Below, in pieces: positions 44,977 to 53,273 of a stretch of DNA of 64,000 nt. The stretch's first letter is position 1; every line of letters starts with the position of its first letter. Source of the stretch: an uncultured Phycisphaerales bacterium (GTDB lineage Bacteria; Planctomycetota; Phycisphaerae; Phycisphaerales; SM1A02); contig CAJQQE010000012.1 of the NCBI GenBank assembly GCA_905480395.1, positions 147,203 to 211,202 on the forward strand. Direction: 5' to 3'. The notes under the pieces were generated by a model, which was given only the letters and a program-made list of their open reading frames with translations, was not told the origin of the DNA and searched no databases. Made by a program: the position numbers and the translations under genes.

Positions 44977-46716
44977 TCAAGACGGACCGTCGTGGGACGG
45001 CGGCGGATTCGGCGGCAACGCCAGATCCGCGGCGGCGGTGGTATCGCCCGTGAGCCTCGAGACAAGAGTCGCTCCGAGCATCGTGCCGGCGATCGATTCC
45101 TCGCTGATCACGAAGTCGGCGCCGGCCGCTTCGAGGTCGGGTACCCATCGCTCGTATCGGCCGCGGGCGACGATGATCGCGTCGCGGTTCAGTGCGCGGA
45201 ACTGAGTGATCGTGGCCATGGCGGTCTGTGGCTCTGGCAAAGTGATGACCAGTGCCGCCGCTCGGGAAGCGCCGATGTGCTCGAGGATTTCATGTTGGGC
45301 GCCATCCCCGAAAGCGGAACGGAACCCATCGGCCGCCGCCCGTTCGACCAATCGTGGATTCATGTCGATCACCATCGGGGTGAGATTGGCGAGCACCATA
45401 CTTCGAGCGACTTCTGCTCCAGCCGGACCATATCCGACAATGAGGACGTGTCCCGATAGCTCCGAGTCCGCCGGCAACTCCGGAGGGAGTGAAGATTCCC
45501 AGATGTGGACACGCACGAGGAATCGTTCGAGGGACGTCGAGATGGCTTTCGCGTTTGCGACGAGCAAGGGCGTCGCGAAGAGCGAGATCAGGGAGGCGCC
45601 GATCGCGGCTTGGAACATGGCCGGGCTGATGATCTCGGATTTGAGTGCCTCACTCCCGATCACGAAACTGAATTCTCCGAATTGGGCGAGGCACATCGCG
45701 GCGCCAATCGCGATCCGCCGATGACCTCCGGTGATTCTGATGGCGATCCAGGCAATGATGATCTTCAGGAATAGGCCGATGAAGAGAATGGCCAAGAGCA
45801 ATTTCAGCACATCGGGCTGAACAAGTTCTCTCACGTTCGCAAGCATGCCGACGGACGCGAAGAAGAGGGTCAGGAAGACGGCGCGAAGTGCGCCAGTGTC
45901 GGCGCGAATCTGCCGCGAAAAGGAAACCCGGGCCAGCAGCACTCCCGCGATGAATGAGCCAAGGGCGGGGGAGAGGCCAAGTGAGTGGCTTCCCCACGCT
46001 GCAGCCAGGCAGGTGATGATCGCGATGACGATGGCGAAGTCGCGGTTCTTCCGAAGAATCGATGCGTTGAGGAGGCGGGGAATCAGAAAGATCCCTACCA
46101 CGGCGATCGATGCCACCATGATGAGGATGTTGACCGCGGCGCTGGCCAGTTGGCCGGCGATGTTGGGCGCGTCACTGGTATTGCCGTCGCCGCCCCCCAA
46201 GAATCCAACCAAGAGGAGAACCGGAATGAGCAGGCCGTCCTGGGCCAGGAGGACGGCGAGGGTTTCCCGGCCTCGCGGCGATTCGAGCTCTCCGCGTTCG
46301 TTCAAGAGCCTGGCCACGACCGCGGTAGAACTCAGGGCGACCATGCAGCCGAGGATCGTGGCTTCTCGCCATTCGAGTCCGAACAAGATGGCAACGCCGG
46401 CCCCCGCAAGGATCGTGAAGATGACCTGGACGACCCCAACCACGGCACCTCGAAGGCCAAATCCTCGCAGCCGGGCTGGCGTGAGTTCAAGACCGATCGA
46501 GAATAGAAGAAGCGAGACGCCGAGTTCGGCGACGACTTCGAGCGAGCCATCGTTGCCGACGAGACCGAACACGCTGGGGCCGAGTAACACGCCGGCCAGT
46601 AGGTACCCAATGATGGCACTAATCCGAATCGATTCGAGCGCCACGCCAAGTGCGACCGCGGATCCCACCAGAAGCAGTACCTCTCCGAGAATGTTCCAGC
46701 TGGAGAAGTCGGTCAT
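44977..46716 (-). CDS. CPA2-family K+/H+ antiporter with TrkA-N domain (KefB-like)
   Basis: This 579-residue inner-membrane protein has about 12 hydrophobic segments in residues 1-395, including 'FLIGLGILW'-type helices and the charged 'FSIGLELTPARLRG' typical of the KefB/KefC exchanger. A cytoplasmic TrkA-N domain follows: nucleotide motif 'VLIVGYGPAG' near residue 423 and 'MVIDMNPRLVE', with 'FGDGAQHEILEHIG' after it. It would exchange K+ or Na+ for H+ under nucleotide control. The SYLF lipoprotein gene lies 43 nt upstream on the same strand and may be cotranscribed. Confidence 0.93.
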   Translation of the reverse strand: MTDFSSWNILGEVLLLVGSAVALGVALESIRISAIIGYLLAGVLLGPSVFGLVGNDGSLEVVAELGVSLLLFSIGLELTPARLRGFGLRGAVVGVVQVIFTILAGAGVAILFGLEWREATILGCMVALSSTAVVARLLNERGELESPRGRETLAVLLAQDGLLIPVLLLVGFLGGGDGNTSDAPNIAGQLASAAVNILIMVASIAVVGIFLIPRLLNASILRKNRDFAIVIAIITCLAAAWGSHSLGLSPALGSFIAGVLLARVSFSRQIRADTGALRAVFLTLFFASVGMLANVRELVQPDVLKLLLAILFIGLFLKIIIAWIAIRITGGHRRIAIGAAMCLAQFGEFSFVIGSEALKSEIISPAMFQAAIGASLISLFATPLLVANAKAISTSLERFLVRVHIWESSLPPELPADSELSGHVLIVGYGPAGAEVARSMVLANLTPMVIDMNPRLVERAAADGFRSAFGDGAQHEILEHIGASRAAALVITLPEPQTAMATITQFRALNRDAIIVARGRYERWVPDLEAAGADFVISEESIAGTMLGATLVSRLTGDTTAAADLALPPNPPPSHDGPS

Positions 46717-46759
46717 GGATGAGCGTCCGTCGCGGGTGATTCAGGCGTGATCGATGGAT

Positions 46760-47350
46760 TCACTCCATCTTCGCGGGATAGCAACTGATCTGCTGGCCAC
46801 CGATCGCCGCCGATGCCATCAGTCCTCCGTTGGTCGATACGAAGACGGCGACCCCGCCGTCGAACTTCGCCTTCAGGGCAGCCCCGGCCTCGACCGCTGT
46901 CGCAGTCACGCCGGCGGTGAACGAGAACTGGTCTGCAGTCACCGCATTGAAGGCATCCGAGGTTTGCATCACGATGATTTCGGTGAAGGTCTCGCCGCCG
47001 ACCTGGAGGCCAATCGACCCGCTGGCGAGCTTGGCGATTCCCCACGGGGTGCCGTCCTTGAACACCACGCCCTCGCCACCTTGTCCGCCGACAATCAGCG
47101 CCCCGCTCGCCACACTTGGAAAGACGATGTAGCCGTACGCATTGTCCAAGAGCGGTTTCAGACTCTGGTCTTTGGCGAGAATTGAGTCGGCAGCCTTGTT
47201 TGCTGGCGGCACCACGGCCTCCATCTTGATGTTCATCTCACTCTGGGTAGTCGGGACACTCCCACAGCCGGAGAACGTCAGTGGAATGGCAATGAGTCCC
47301 AGGAGGCCGAGCAGGCTGGTTTGAAGGGTGTTTCTGAAATGGGGTCGCAT
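46760..47350 (-). CDS. SYLF-domain (YSC84-like) lipoprotein
   Basis: The product has 196 residues with a lipobox 'LTFSGC' (C29). The SYLF domain contains 'NAYGYIVFPSVASGALIVGG', 'LASGSIGLQVGGETFTEIIV' and 'FTAGVTATAVEAGAALKAK', close to the classical YSC84 pattern. It sits upstream of the antiporter gene on the same strand, which suggests a linked membrane role. Its 5' end lies close to the divergent H-NOX gene, so the promoters share about 115 nt. Confidence 0.88.
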   Translation of the reverse strand: MRPHFRNTLQTSLLGLLGLIAIPLTFSGCGSVPTTQSEMNIKMEAVVPPANKAADSILAKDQSLKPLLDNAYGYIVFPSVASGALIVGGQGGEGVVFKDGTPWGIAKLASGSIGLQVGGETFTEIIVMQTSDAFNAVTADQFSFTAGVTATAVEAGAALKAKFDGGVAVFVSTNGGLMASAAIGGQQISCYPAKME

Positions 47351-47431
47351 GGGCGTGGATTCCGATCTCTTGTAGCGGCGTGGGGCCTGGTAGGTCTGTC
47401 GGCCTTCTCAACGATTGGCTTGGCCTCGGAC

Positions 47432-47437
47432 TATGAT
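47432..47437 (+). promoter_or_regulatory. Candidate -10 element for the H-NOX operon
   Basis: TATGAT lies 27 nt before the H-NOX ATG at 47465, leaving room for a short leader that includes the ribosome binding site GGGAG (47454-47458, 6 nt spacing). No convincing -35 element is seen at the usual distance. Confidence 0.4.
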
Positions 47438-47464
47438 AAACAGCAAGAAAATAGGGAGCGTGGA

Positions 47465-48037
47465 ATGTATGGACTAATCAATAGAGCGGTCAAGGGCCTC
47501 GTGACCGAGCAGTTTGGAATCCACGCTTGGAATCGGATTCGAATTCGGGCTGGTCTTCCGGATGAAGACTTCATCTCGATGGAGAGTTATGACGATTCCG
47601 TGACCTACGATCTCGTTGCGGCGGCGACAGAGGAACTGGGACTCCCTTCGGAGACCATCCTTGAGGCATTCGGTGGGTACTGGGTTGAGTACACCGCGGT
47701 GGAAGGATACGGGCACCTCCTCGACTCGGCCGGGAGTACCCTTCCGGAGTTCCTTTCAAACCTTGACCAGATGCATGCCCGCGTCAAACTCGCCTTTCCC
47801 GATCTCCAGCCGCCTCGATTCCGGATCTCGGATTCGACGGATGCTGGACTGACCTTGCACTACTTCAGTCATCGTCCCGGACTCTCAGCGTTGGTGACCG
47901 GGCTGGTGAAAGGGTTGGCTTCTCGATTCGGGAGAGAGGTTGAAGTGACTCCTTTCAGGACGGGCGAAGGTGACGAAGCTCACGATGCTTTCAAGATTCT
48001 CTACGTCGACGCTGCTGGAGGGGTAGCTAAAGAGTGA
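47465..48037 (+). CDS. H-NOX haem NO/O2-binding sensor
   Basis: This 190-residue haem protein of the HNOB family opens with 'MYGLINRAVKGLV'. The proximal haem ligand is H104 in 'LDQMHARVKLAFP', and the haem-propionate motif YxSxR is Y133-S135-R137 in 'HYFSHR'. It would bind NO (and possibly O2) and signal through the kinase encoded next. The distal pocket tyrosine that marks O2 binders cannot be judged safely by eye. The frame is open to 47321, adding a hydrophobic stretch, but the conserved start and the GGGAG site support 47465. Its stop overlaps the GTG of the kinase (48034-48037). Confidence 0.93.
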   Translation: MYGLINRAVKGLVTEQFGIHAWNRIRIRAGLPDEDFISMESYDDSVTYDLVAAATEELGLPSETILEAFGGYWVEYTAVEGYGHLLDSAGSTLPEFLSNLDQMHARVKLAFPDLQPPRFRISDSTDAGLTLHYFSHRPGLSALVTGLVKGLASRFGREVEVTPFRTGEGDEAHDAFKILYVDAAGGVAKE

Positions 48038-49698
48038 CCACCGACCCCAACGAGTTACTCGCACCGTGGCTTCTGGATCGGGCATTCCCGTTCCATTTCG
48101 GCGTGGATGTTGATGGACTGCTGGTGGTTTCTGGCCCTCGCTTGGCCGCCATCGCGGGGGCGCGATTAAAGGGGGTTTCGCTCTTCGACATGAAGGCGCT
48201 TGAAACGCCGCTTCCGGTTCGCGACTTCGAATCCCTGACGAAGACGGATGGGGAGATGCAGATTGTTAATCTGCCCATGCTGGACGGGATTCGGTTGCGC
48301 GGCGAGTTCATTCATGACGAGCATTCGCAGCTCATGCGATTCCTTGGGCATCCGTGGATCACGGATCTATCCCAGCTCGCTGGTCAGGGCCTCCGGTTGC
48401 AGGACTTCCCCGCCAATGCTGGGGTTGCCGAATTATTGGTGCTCCTTCAGGCGCGAAACAACTCCGTCGAGGACATGAGACGGCTTGCGGATCGCCTTCG
48501 GGACGCCTCATCGGAGTTGGAACGGCGCAATCAGGAACTCGAGAAGGAACTGAAAGCGAGAGCAGAACTCGAGGATCAACTGCTCCAATCGCAGAAGATG
48601 GAGGCGATCGGTCAGCTGGCGAGCGGAGTCGCCCACGACTTCAATAATGTACTGCTGGCGATTTCTGGTCATGCGACGCTCGGGGAGTCGGCGACCGATC
48701 TCGTGGCCGCGCGTCGGCACTTTGATGCGATTCAGGACGCGAGTGATCGGGCCGCGGACATCACCGCAAGATTGCTGGTGTTTGCGCGTCGTCGGCGGCT
48801 CGAGGTCGGTGAACTCGATCTGGCGAAGACAGTCGGCGAAAGTAGGGCACTCCTGGAGCCACTGCTCGAAGATCGTGTGAATCTGGTCATTGAACTCGAT
48901 CCGGCGGCAAAGGGTGTGAAAGCCGATCCGATCGCGTTGCAGCAGGTGATCGTCAATCTTGTGGTGAACGCACGCGATGCGATGCCGGTCGGTGGGTCGA
49001 TCACGATTCGTACTCGGGTCGAGCGGAGCGACGCGCCAGTCTCGATGTTCGGAGCGGACCGCCCGCCCGGGATCTGGAGCGTGATCGAAGTCGAAGATCA
49101 CGGGACGGGGATGGACGAGGCGACCTTGTCGCGAATCTTTGAGCCTTTCTTCACCACGAAGGATCTGGGAGAAGGAACAGGACTCGGATTGTCGACGGTC
49201 TGGTGGATCGTCGAGCGGTGCTCAGGGGTGATTGACGTCCGCACTCAACCAGGTTCGGGCACGACGATTGCCGTTCATCTTCCTTTCTGCGCCGCGGTTG
49301 ATCAGGCTGATTCGAAGGAAACAACCTCCCGCGGTGAAGGATCGACGGGGCGTCGAATGCTGCTTGCAGAGGATGACCAATTTGTGCAGCGTGCGTTGGT
49401 CGAGATGCTGGAGATCGCCGGATGGTTCGTGGTGGGAGTCGCGAACGCCGCCGACGCGCTCGACGCACTTCGGGATGAGGCGACTCCCTTCGACGTCCTC
49501 GTGACGGATCTCTCCATGCCGGGGATGGGCGGTCGAGAATTAGCCCGTCAGGTGAGCGCGGAATATCCAGGGTTGAAGATTGTCTTGGTCTCGGGCAGTG
49601 CCTTATCGCAGCATGAACTGGACGCTGATTCGCTCCAGATACTTGCGAAGCCATTCACGATCGAGCAACTTGAGACCGCCATCGCCACAAGTCGATGA
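48034..49698 (+). CDS. H-NOXA hybrid histidine kinase
   Basis: The kinase has 554 residues and no membrane segment. The N-terminal H-NOX-associated domain (HNOBA, about 1-140: 'PFHFGVDVDGLLVVSG', 'FLGHPWITDLSQL') is followed by a coiled coil (about 140-185), HisKA with H201 in 'SGVAHDFNNVLLA', an ATPase domain ('NLVVNARDAM', 'EDHGTGM', 'GTGLGLST') and a receiver with D492 in 'VTDLSMPGMGG' and K539 in 'LAKPF'. This is the classical partner of H-NOX, in which NO binding to the sensor changes autophosphorylation. The GTG start overlaps the H-NOX stop, so the two are translationally coupled. No separate response regulator is present. Confidence 0.95.
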   Translation: MTTDPNELLAPWLLDRAFPFHFGVDVDGLLVVSGPRLAAIAGARLKGVSLFDMKALETPLPVRDFESLTKTDGEMQIVNLPMLDGIRLRGEFIHDEHSQLMRFLGHPWITDLSQLAGQGLRLQDFPANAGVAELLVLLQARNNSVEDMRRLADRLRDASSELERRNQELEKELKARAELEDQLLQSQKMEAIGQLASGVAHDFNNVLLAISGHATLGESATDLVAARRHFDAIQDASDRAADITARLLVFARRRRLEVGELDLAKTVGESRALLEPLLEDRVNLVIELDPAAKGVKADPIALQQVIVNLVVNARDAMPVGGSITIRTRVERSDAPVSMFGADRPPGIWSVIEVEDHGTGMDEATLSRIFEPFFTTKDLGEGTGLGLSTVWWIVERCSGVIDVRTQPGSGTTIAVHLPFCAAVDQADSKETTSRGEGSTGRRMLLAEDDQFVQRALVEMLEIAGWFVVGVANAADALDALRDEATPFDVLVTDLSMPGMGGRELARQVSAEYPGLKIVLVSGSALSQHELDADSLQILAKPFTIEQLETAIATSR

Positions 49699-49746
49699 AG
49701 GCGGCGCGGAAAGACATCGAATCACCCCCGGGCAACCGAAGACCAC

Positions 49747-50709
49747 TCATGCGAGGGCTCGCTCGATGACGTTCACGGTCTTTCTTCGACCTTCGACTGC
49801 CACTTTCAGCGGATCCCGTGTCCAGTACTCCGGGTTATAGAGTTCGAGAGACACGCAACGGCGATACCCAATGTCGCGAAGGTCTCGGAGGCTCTGTTCC
49901 AACGGGAGTATTCCGTCGCCCGGGAAGACTCGGTGTTCGTCCTTCAATTCGGGCTTTGCGGGCGTCGCCGGCGCATCGTTGAACTGGAAGATGGCGATGA
50001 AGTCACCTTGCAAATGACGGAGGCCGGAGAACCCCGAGTCGCCGATATGCATGTGAAAGACATCAGGGATGATCCGTGCCTTGGGGTGATCCGCATCGAG
50101 GGCGATTGCCGCCGCTTGTCCCAGACGCGCGACCCCGGGGAGGAACTGGACGAACACCATGGCTGGATTGATCTGGTAGTCCGCGAGGCCCATGACCAGC
50201 AGGTCCCGATAGCGGGCGCTCGCCCACGCCAGATCGAATTCAGGCCAAGGGCGTTGTGGCTGCGGAATCACCTGGATGTGCTCCGCGCCGATCGCCGACG
50301 CCATCCGCATGCGGTCTCGGGTCGCGGGGAGACCAGCGTCCCACTCCGCACGGGTGGCGGGGATCGCATTCCAGAGGCCGATCACCGAGGGGACGAAGAG
50401 GCCGGCGTCCTCGATCCGCTTTCGAAGGTCGGGAAGTGATCCGCCTTCGCGTTCGAAGTCACGCAGCTCGCCGTCCCAAGGTTCGATCGCATCGAACCCA
50501 GCTTTGGCGGCGATTCGGATTTTTTCCAGCAGTGGCACCGGTCGAATGGTGGCGGTGTCGAGGCAGATGGGCCATGGGCTGCGACCGTTCTGGAATGCCA
50601 TCTTCGGGGATTCCTGAGGCCCGGACGACGCGGTGTCGGTGACGCACGAGGCGGCCAGTCCGCCCCCCATGCCAAGTAGCGCGGTACGGCGATCGATCGT
50701 GGGCTTCAT
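49747..50709 (-). CDS. Exported sugar phosphate isomerase/epimerase-like TIM barrel
   Basis: This 320-residue protein has an N-terminal 'DRRTALLGMGGGLAASC' that looks like a Tat signal with a possible lipobox cysteine, then a xylose-isomerase-like TIM barrel: 'KIRIAAKAGFDAIEPWDGE', 'IIPDVFHMHIG', 'FIAIFQFNDAP' and 'CVSLELYNPEYW'. The acidic and histidine metal ligands of the family are in these strands. Substrate is unknown; planctomycete copies often accompany sugar-oxidising Gfo/Idh enzymes. The frame is open to 51024; 50709 is chosen because it begins the signal sequence. It is convergent with the H-NOX kinase. Confidence 0.85.
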   Translation of the reverse strand: MKPTIDRRTALLGMGGGLAASCVTDTASSGPQESPKMAFQNGRSPWPICLDTATIRPVPLLEKIRIAAKAGFDAIEPWDGELRDFEREGGSLPDLRKRIEDAGLFVPSVIGLWNAIPATRAEWDAGLPATRDRMRMASAIGAEHIQVIPQPQRPWPEFDLAWASARYRDLLVMGLADYQINPAMVFVQFLPGVARLGQAAAIALDADHPKARIIPDVFHMHIGDSGFSGLRHLQGDFIAIFQFNDAPATPAKPELKDEHRVFPGDGILPLEQSLRDLRDIGYRRCVSLELYNPEYWTRDPLKVAVEGRRKTVNVIERALA

Positions 50710-50866
50710 TCGGTGACTCCAGAGCGTGCATGGGACGGGGGGGTCAATCGGCTCCAACGGGGACCATGTTACGGCCGACGGCGTCATCTGAGCGGGCAAA
50801 CCTCGGTGATCGATGGCCGCCGGGGCAGCCTGAGTTGGTAGATTGAGATCTTCACGGAGAATCACC

Positions 50867-53266
50867 ATGCACCGAATCGTCTCACTTCGAATCCTCGCCT
50901 TTCTGTTCGGAATCATCGCGGCGTTGCTGTTCCTTCCGGAGCAGCAGGTGACGGCAGATGTCTGGCAGGATGCCGATGTTCGCGCCGCGCTCGAGAGATC
51001 TGGCGACAATCGGGCCGAGATCAAGCGGGCAATCGCCGAGGCGCCCGCCGAGCACGTCGATTCGATGAACTGGCTGGTCGCGCGGATGCCGACTTCGGAT
51101 CTCCAGACGCTGACCGCCGACTACCTCATCGAGAACCTTCGACTCGCGATCGAAGCGCGAGAGGCCTCGCCGTGGAAAGATGAGGTTCCCCATGAGATCT
51201 TTCTCGACGCGGTGCTTCCGTACGCGGCGGTCAACGAGCGACGCGACGACTGGAGGGCGAGTTTTCGAACTCGATTCCTTCCGTTGATTGAAGGTGCGTC
51301 GACCCCGGGCGAGGCGGCAGTGCTCCTGAATCAAAAGGTCTTCCCGATGGTGGGTGTGAAGTACTCGACCAAGCGTCCGAAGGCTGACCAAAGCGGACTG
51401 GAGTCGATCGATGCCGGTCTGGCGTCCTGTACTGGTTTAAGTGTGCTGCTGATCGAGGCCTGCCGCTCGGTCGGCGTTCCGGCTCGTTTCGTGGGAACGC
51501 CGCTCTGGTCCGACGAAAGCGGCAATCACAGTTGGGTCGAAGTCTGGGATGGCGGCGAATGGAAGTACACCGGTGGGGCTGAACCATCGGGCGATGATCT
51601 CAATAAGGGGTGGTTCGCCGGGCGGGCCAGTACCGCTAAGGTCGACGATCCTCGCCATTCGATCTATGCGACGACCTGGCGACAGACGCCGATCCACTTT
51701 CCGATGGTCTGGCGGCCTCAAGATGAAACTGTCCGAGCGGTCAACGTCACCCCGCGCTACACGCAGGATTCGAAAAAGATTCCAGACGGGCATGGTCGGC
51801 TCTATGTCCGCATTCAGGACGAGCGTTCCGGGCAACGAGCGTCGGTGCCAGTAACGATCCTGGTCGACGGCGTGGCGTCCGGACGTGGCGTCACTCGTGA
51901 CGAATCTTTCGATGCCAACGACCATCTTGAGTTCGTTGTTCCGTTCGGTAGCGAGTTCACGGTTCGATTTGAACTGGCTGATGGACACCTTGAAGCTGGC
52001 CAACGCTTCACCCGTGACGAGCAAATGATCGAGGCCAAGACCCAGATCAATATTCAGTCGCAGGCTGCTGATGGGTCAACGGATCGATCGAACGCTGGTC
52101 GCGACGCCATCAAGGAACTTCGGCGAGCCCTCAAGCGGAACGGACTCGACGGCGTGGCGGAGCTTGAAGTGGCGGCCACGCCCCTGAGTAAAGACGAGGC
52201 ACAAGAGGCCGCGCAGCACCTCCTCCGCCGTCACGAACGAGATGTTCGCCGCGACCGCAAGGCAGAGATGGATGCCAGGGTTCTGGAGATCGACGGACGG
52301 AAGATGCCGTTTTGGTACGAGGTCTACGGGAACGCGCCGCCTTCGGGGCGATCGCTCTTCATCTCAATGCACGGTGGCGGCGGAGCACCCGCTCGAGTGA
52401 ACACCCAGCAATGGAATAACCAGAAGAAGCTTTACGTTCCGGAGGAAGGTGTTTATGTCGCGCCTCGGGCGCCCACCGATACTTGGAATCTTTGGCATCA
52501 GGGACACGTCGACGATTTCTTCGATCGGTTGATCGAGAATATGATCGTCTTCGAGAACGTTGATCCGAACCGCGTCTACCTCATGGGATACTCGGCCGGC
52601 GGCGATGGTGTCTATCAGCTTGCCCCGCGGATGGCTGACCGGCTTGGCGCCGCGGCGATGATGGCGGGTCATCCCAACGAGACACAGGGAGATGGTCTTC
52701 GAAATCTTCCCTTCACGCTGCACATGGGAGGAGAGGATGGTTCATACAACCGCAACGGGATCGCGCGAGAGTGGAAGAAAAAACTTGCTGATCTGGCGGC
52801 CGCTGATGAGGGTGGCTATCCCCATGAAGTTGTGATCCATGAAGGCAAGGGCCACTGGATGGATCGGGAAGATGCGGTGGCGGTGTCTTGGATGGCCGCG
52901 CACGATCGCGATCTCCGCCCCGAGAAGATTGTCTGGCTTCAGGACGATGTCACGCACCCGCGGTTCTACTGGCTTGCGGTCGATGAACCGAAGGCGAGGG
53001 AACGAATCGTTGTCGAGCGGACCGGGAACACCGTGACGATTCTGGAAGGCGCGGAGCGCGGCCTACGAATTCGAGCCGATGACGAGATGTTCGATCTCGA
53101 TCAGCCGATCGTGGTTCGTCGTGGTGACGAAGTCGTCTTCGAGGGCAAGGTTCCCCGCACGATTCAGAGGTTGGCCCGGACCCTCGAAGAGCGCGGAGAT
53201 CCGACCGGCGTGTTCTCCGCGGAGATCGTCATCGGGGCCGTGCCGTCGAGACCGGATAAAGATTGA
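50867..53266 (+). CDS. Secreted transglutaminase-like / alpha-beta hydrolase fusion
   Basis: This 799-residue protein has a signal peptide (about 1-30). Residues about 60-290 are a transglutaminase-like (papain-fold) domain with C188 in 'ASCTGLSVLLIEACR' and H221 in 'GNHSWVEVW'. A beta-domain linker (about 305-395) follows. The C-terminal half (about 470-700) is an alpha/beta hydrolase with the oxyanion 'MHGGGG', the nucleophile S576 in 'GYSAGGDGVY' and a likely catalytic His in 'GKGHWMD', like PHB-depolymerase-type esterases. The last 80 residues form a small beta domain. Such a fusion could trim protein or peptide-linked esters outside the cell, but the substrate is unknown. ATG 50867 has GGAG at 50856-50859. 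Confidence 0.85.
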   Translation: MHRIVSLRILAFLFGIIAALLFLPEQQVTADVWQDADVRAALERSGDNRAEIKRAIAEAPAEHVDSMNWLVARMPTSDLQTLTADYLIENLRLAIEAREASPWKDEVPHEIFLDAVLPYAAVNERRDDWRASFRTRFLPLIEGASTPGEAAVLLNQKVFPMVGVKYSTKRPKADQSGLESIDAGLASCTGLSVLLIEACRSVGVPARFVGTPLWSDESGNHSWVEVWDGGEWKYTGGAEPSGDDLNKGWFAGRASTAKVDDPRHSIYATTWRQTPIHFPMVWRPQDETVRAVNVTPRYTQDSKKIPDGHGRLYVRIQDERSGQRASVPVTILVDGVASGRGVTRDESFDANDHLEFVVPFGSEFTVRFELADGHLEAGQRFTRDEQMIEAKTQINIQSQAADGSTDRSNAGRDAIKELRRALKRNGLDGVAELEVAATPLSKDEAQEAAQHLLRRHERDVRRDRKAEMDARVLEIDGRKMPFWYEVYGNAPPSGRSLFISMHGGGGAPARVNTQQWNNQKKLYVPEEGVYVAPRAPTDTWNLWHQGHVDDFFDRLIENMIVFENVDPNRVYLMGYSAGGDGVYQLAPRMADRLGAAAMMAGHPNETQGDGLRNLPFTLHMGGEDGSYNRNGIAREWKKKLADLAAADEGGYPHEVVIHEGKGHWMDREDAVAVSWMAAHDRDLRPEKIVWLQDDVTHPRFYWLAVDEPKARERIVVERTGNTVTILEGAERGLRIRADDEMFDLDQPIVVRRGDEVVFEGKVPRTIQRLARTLEERGDPTGVFSAEIVIGAVPSRPDKD

Positions 53267-53273
53267 GGACAGA

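Noticed and set aside
45845..46750. Plus-strand open frame of 301 codons
   Set aside because: It is antisense to the antiporter gene and has the Ser/Arg/Pro-rich composition of a shadow frame.
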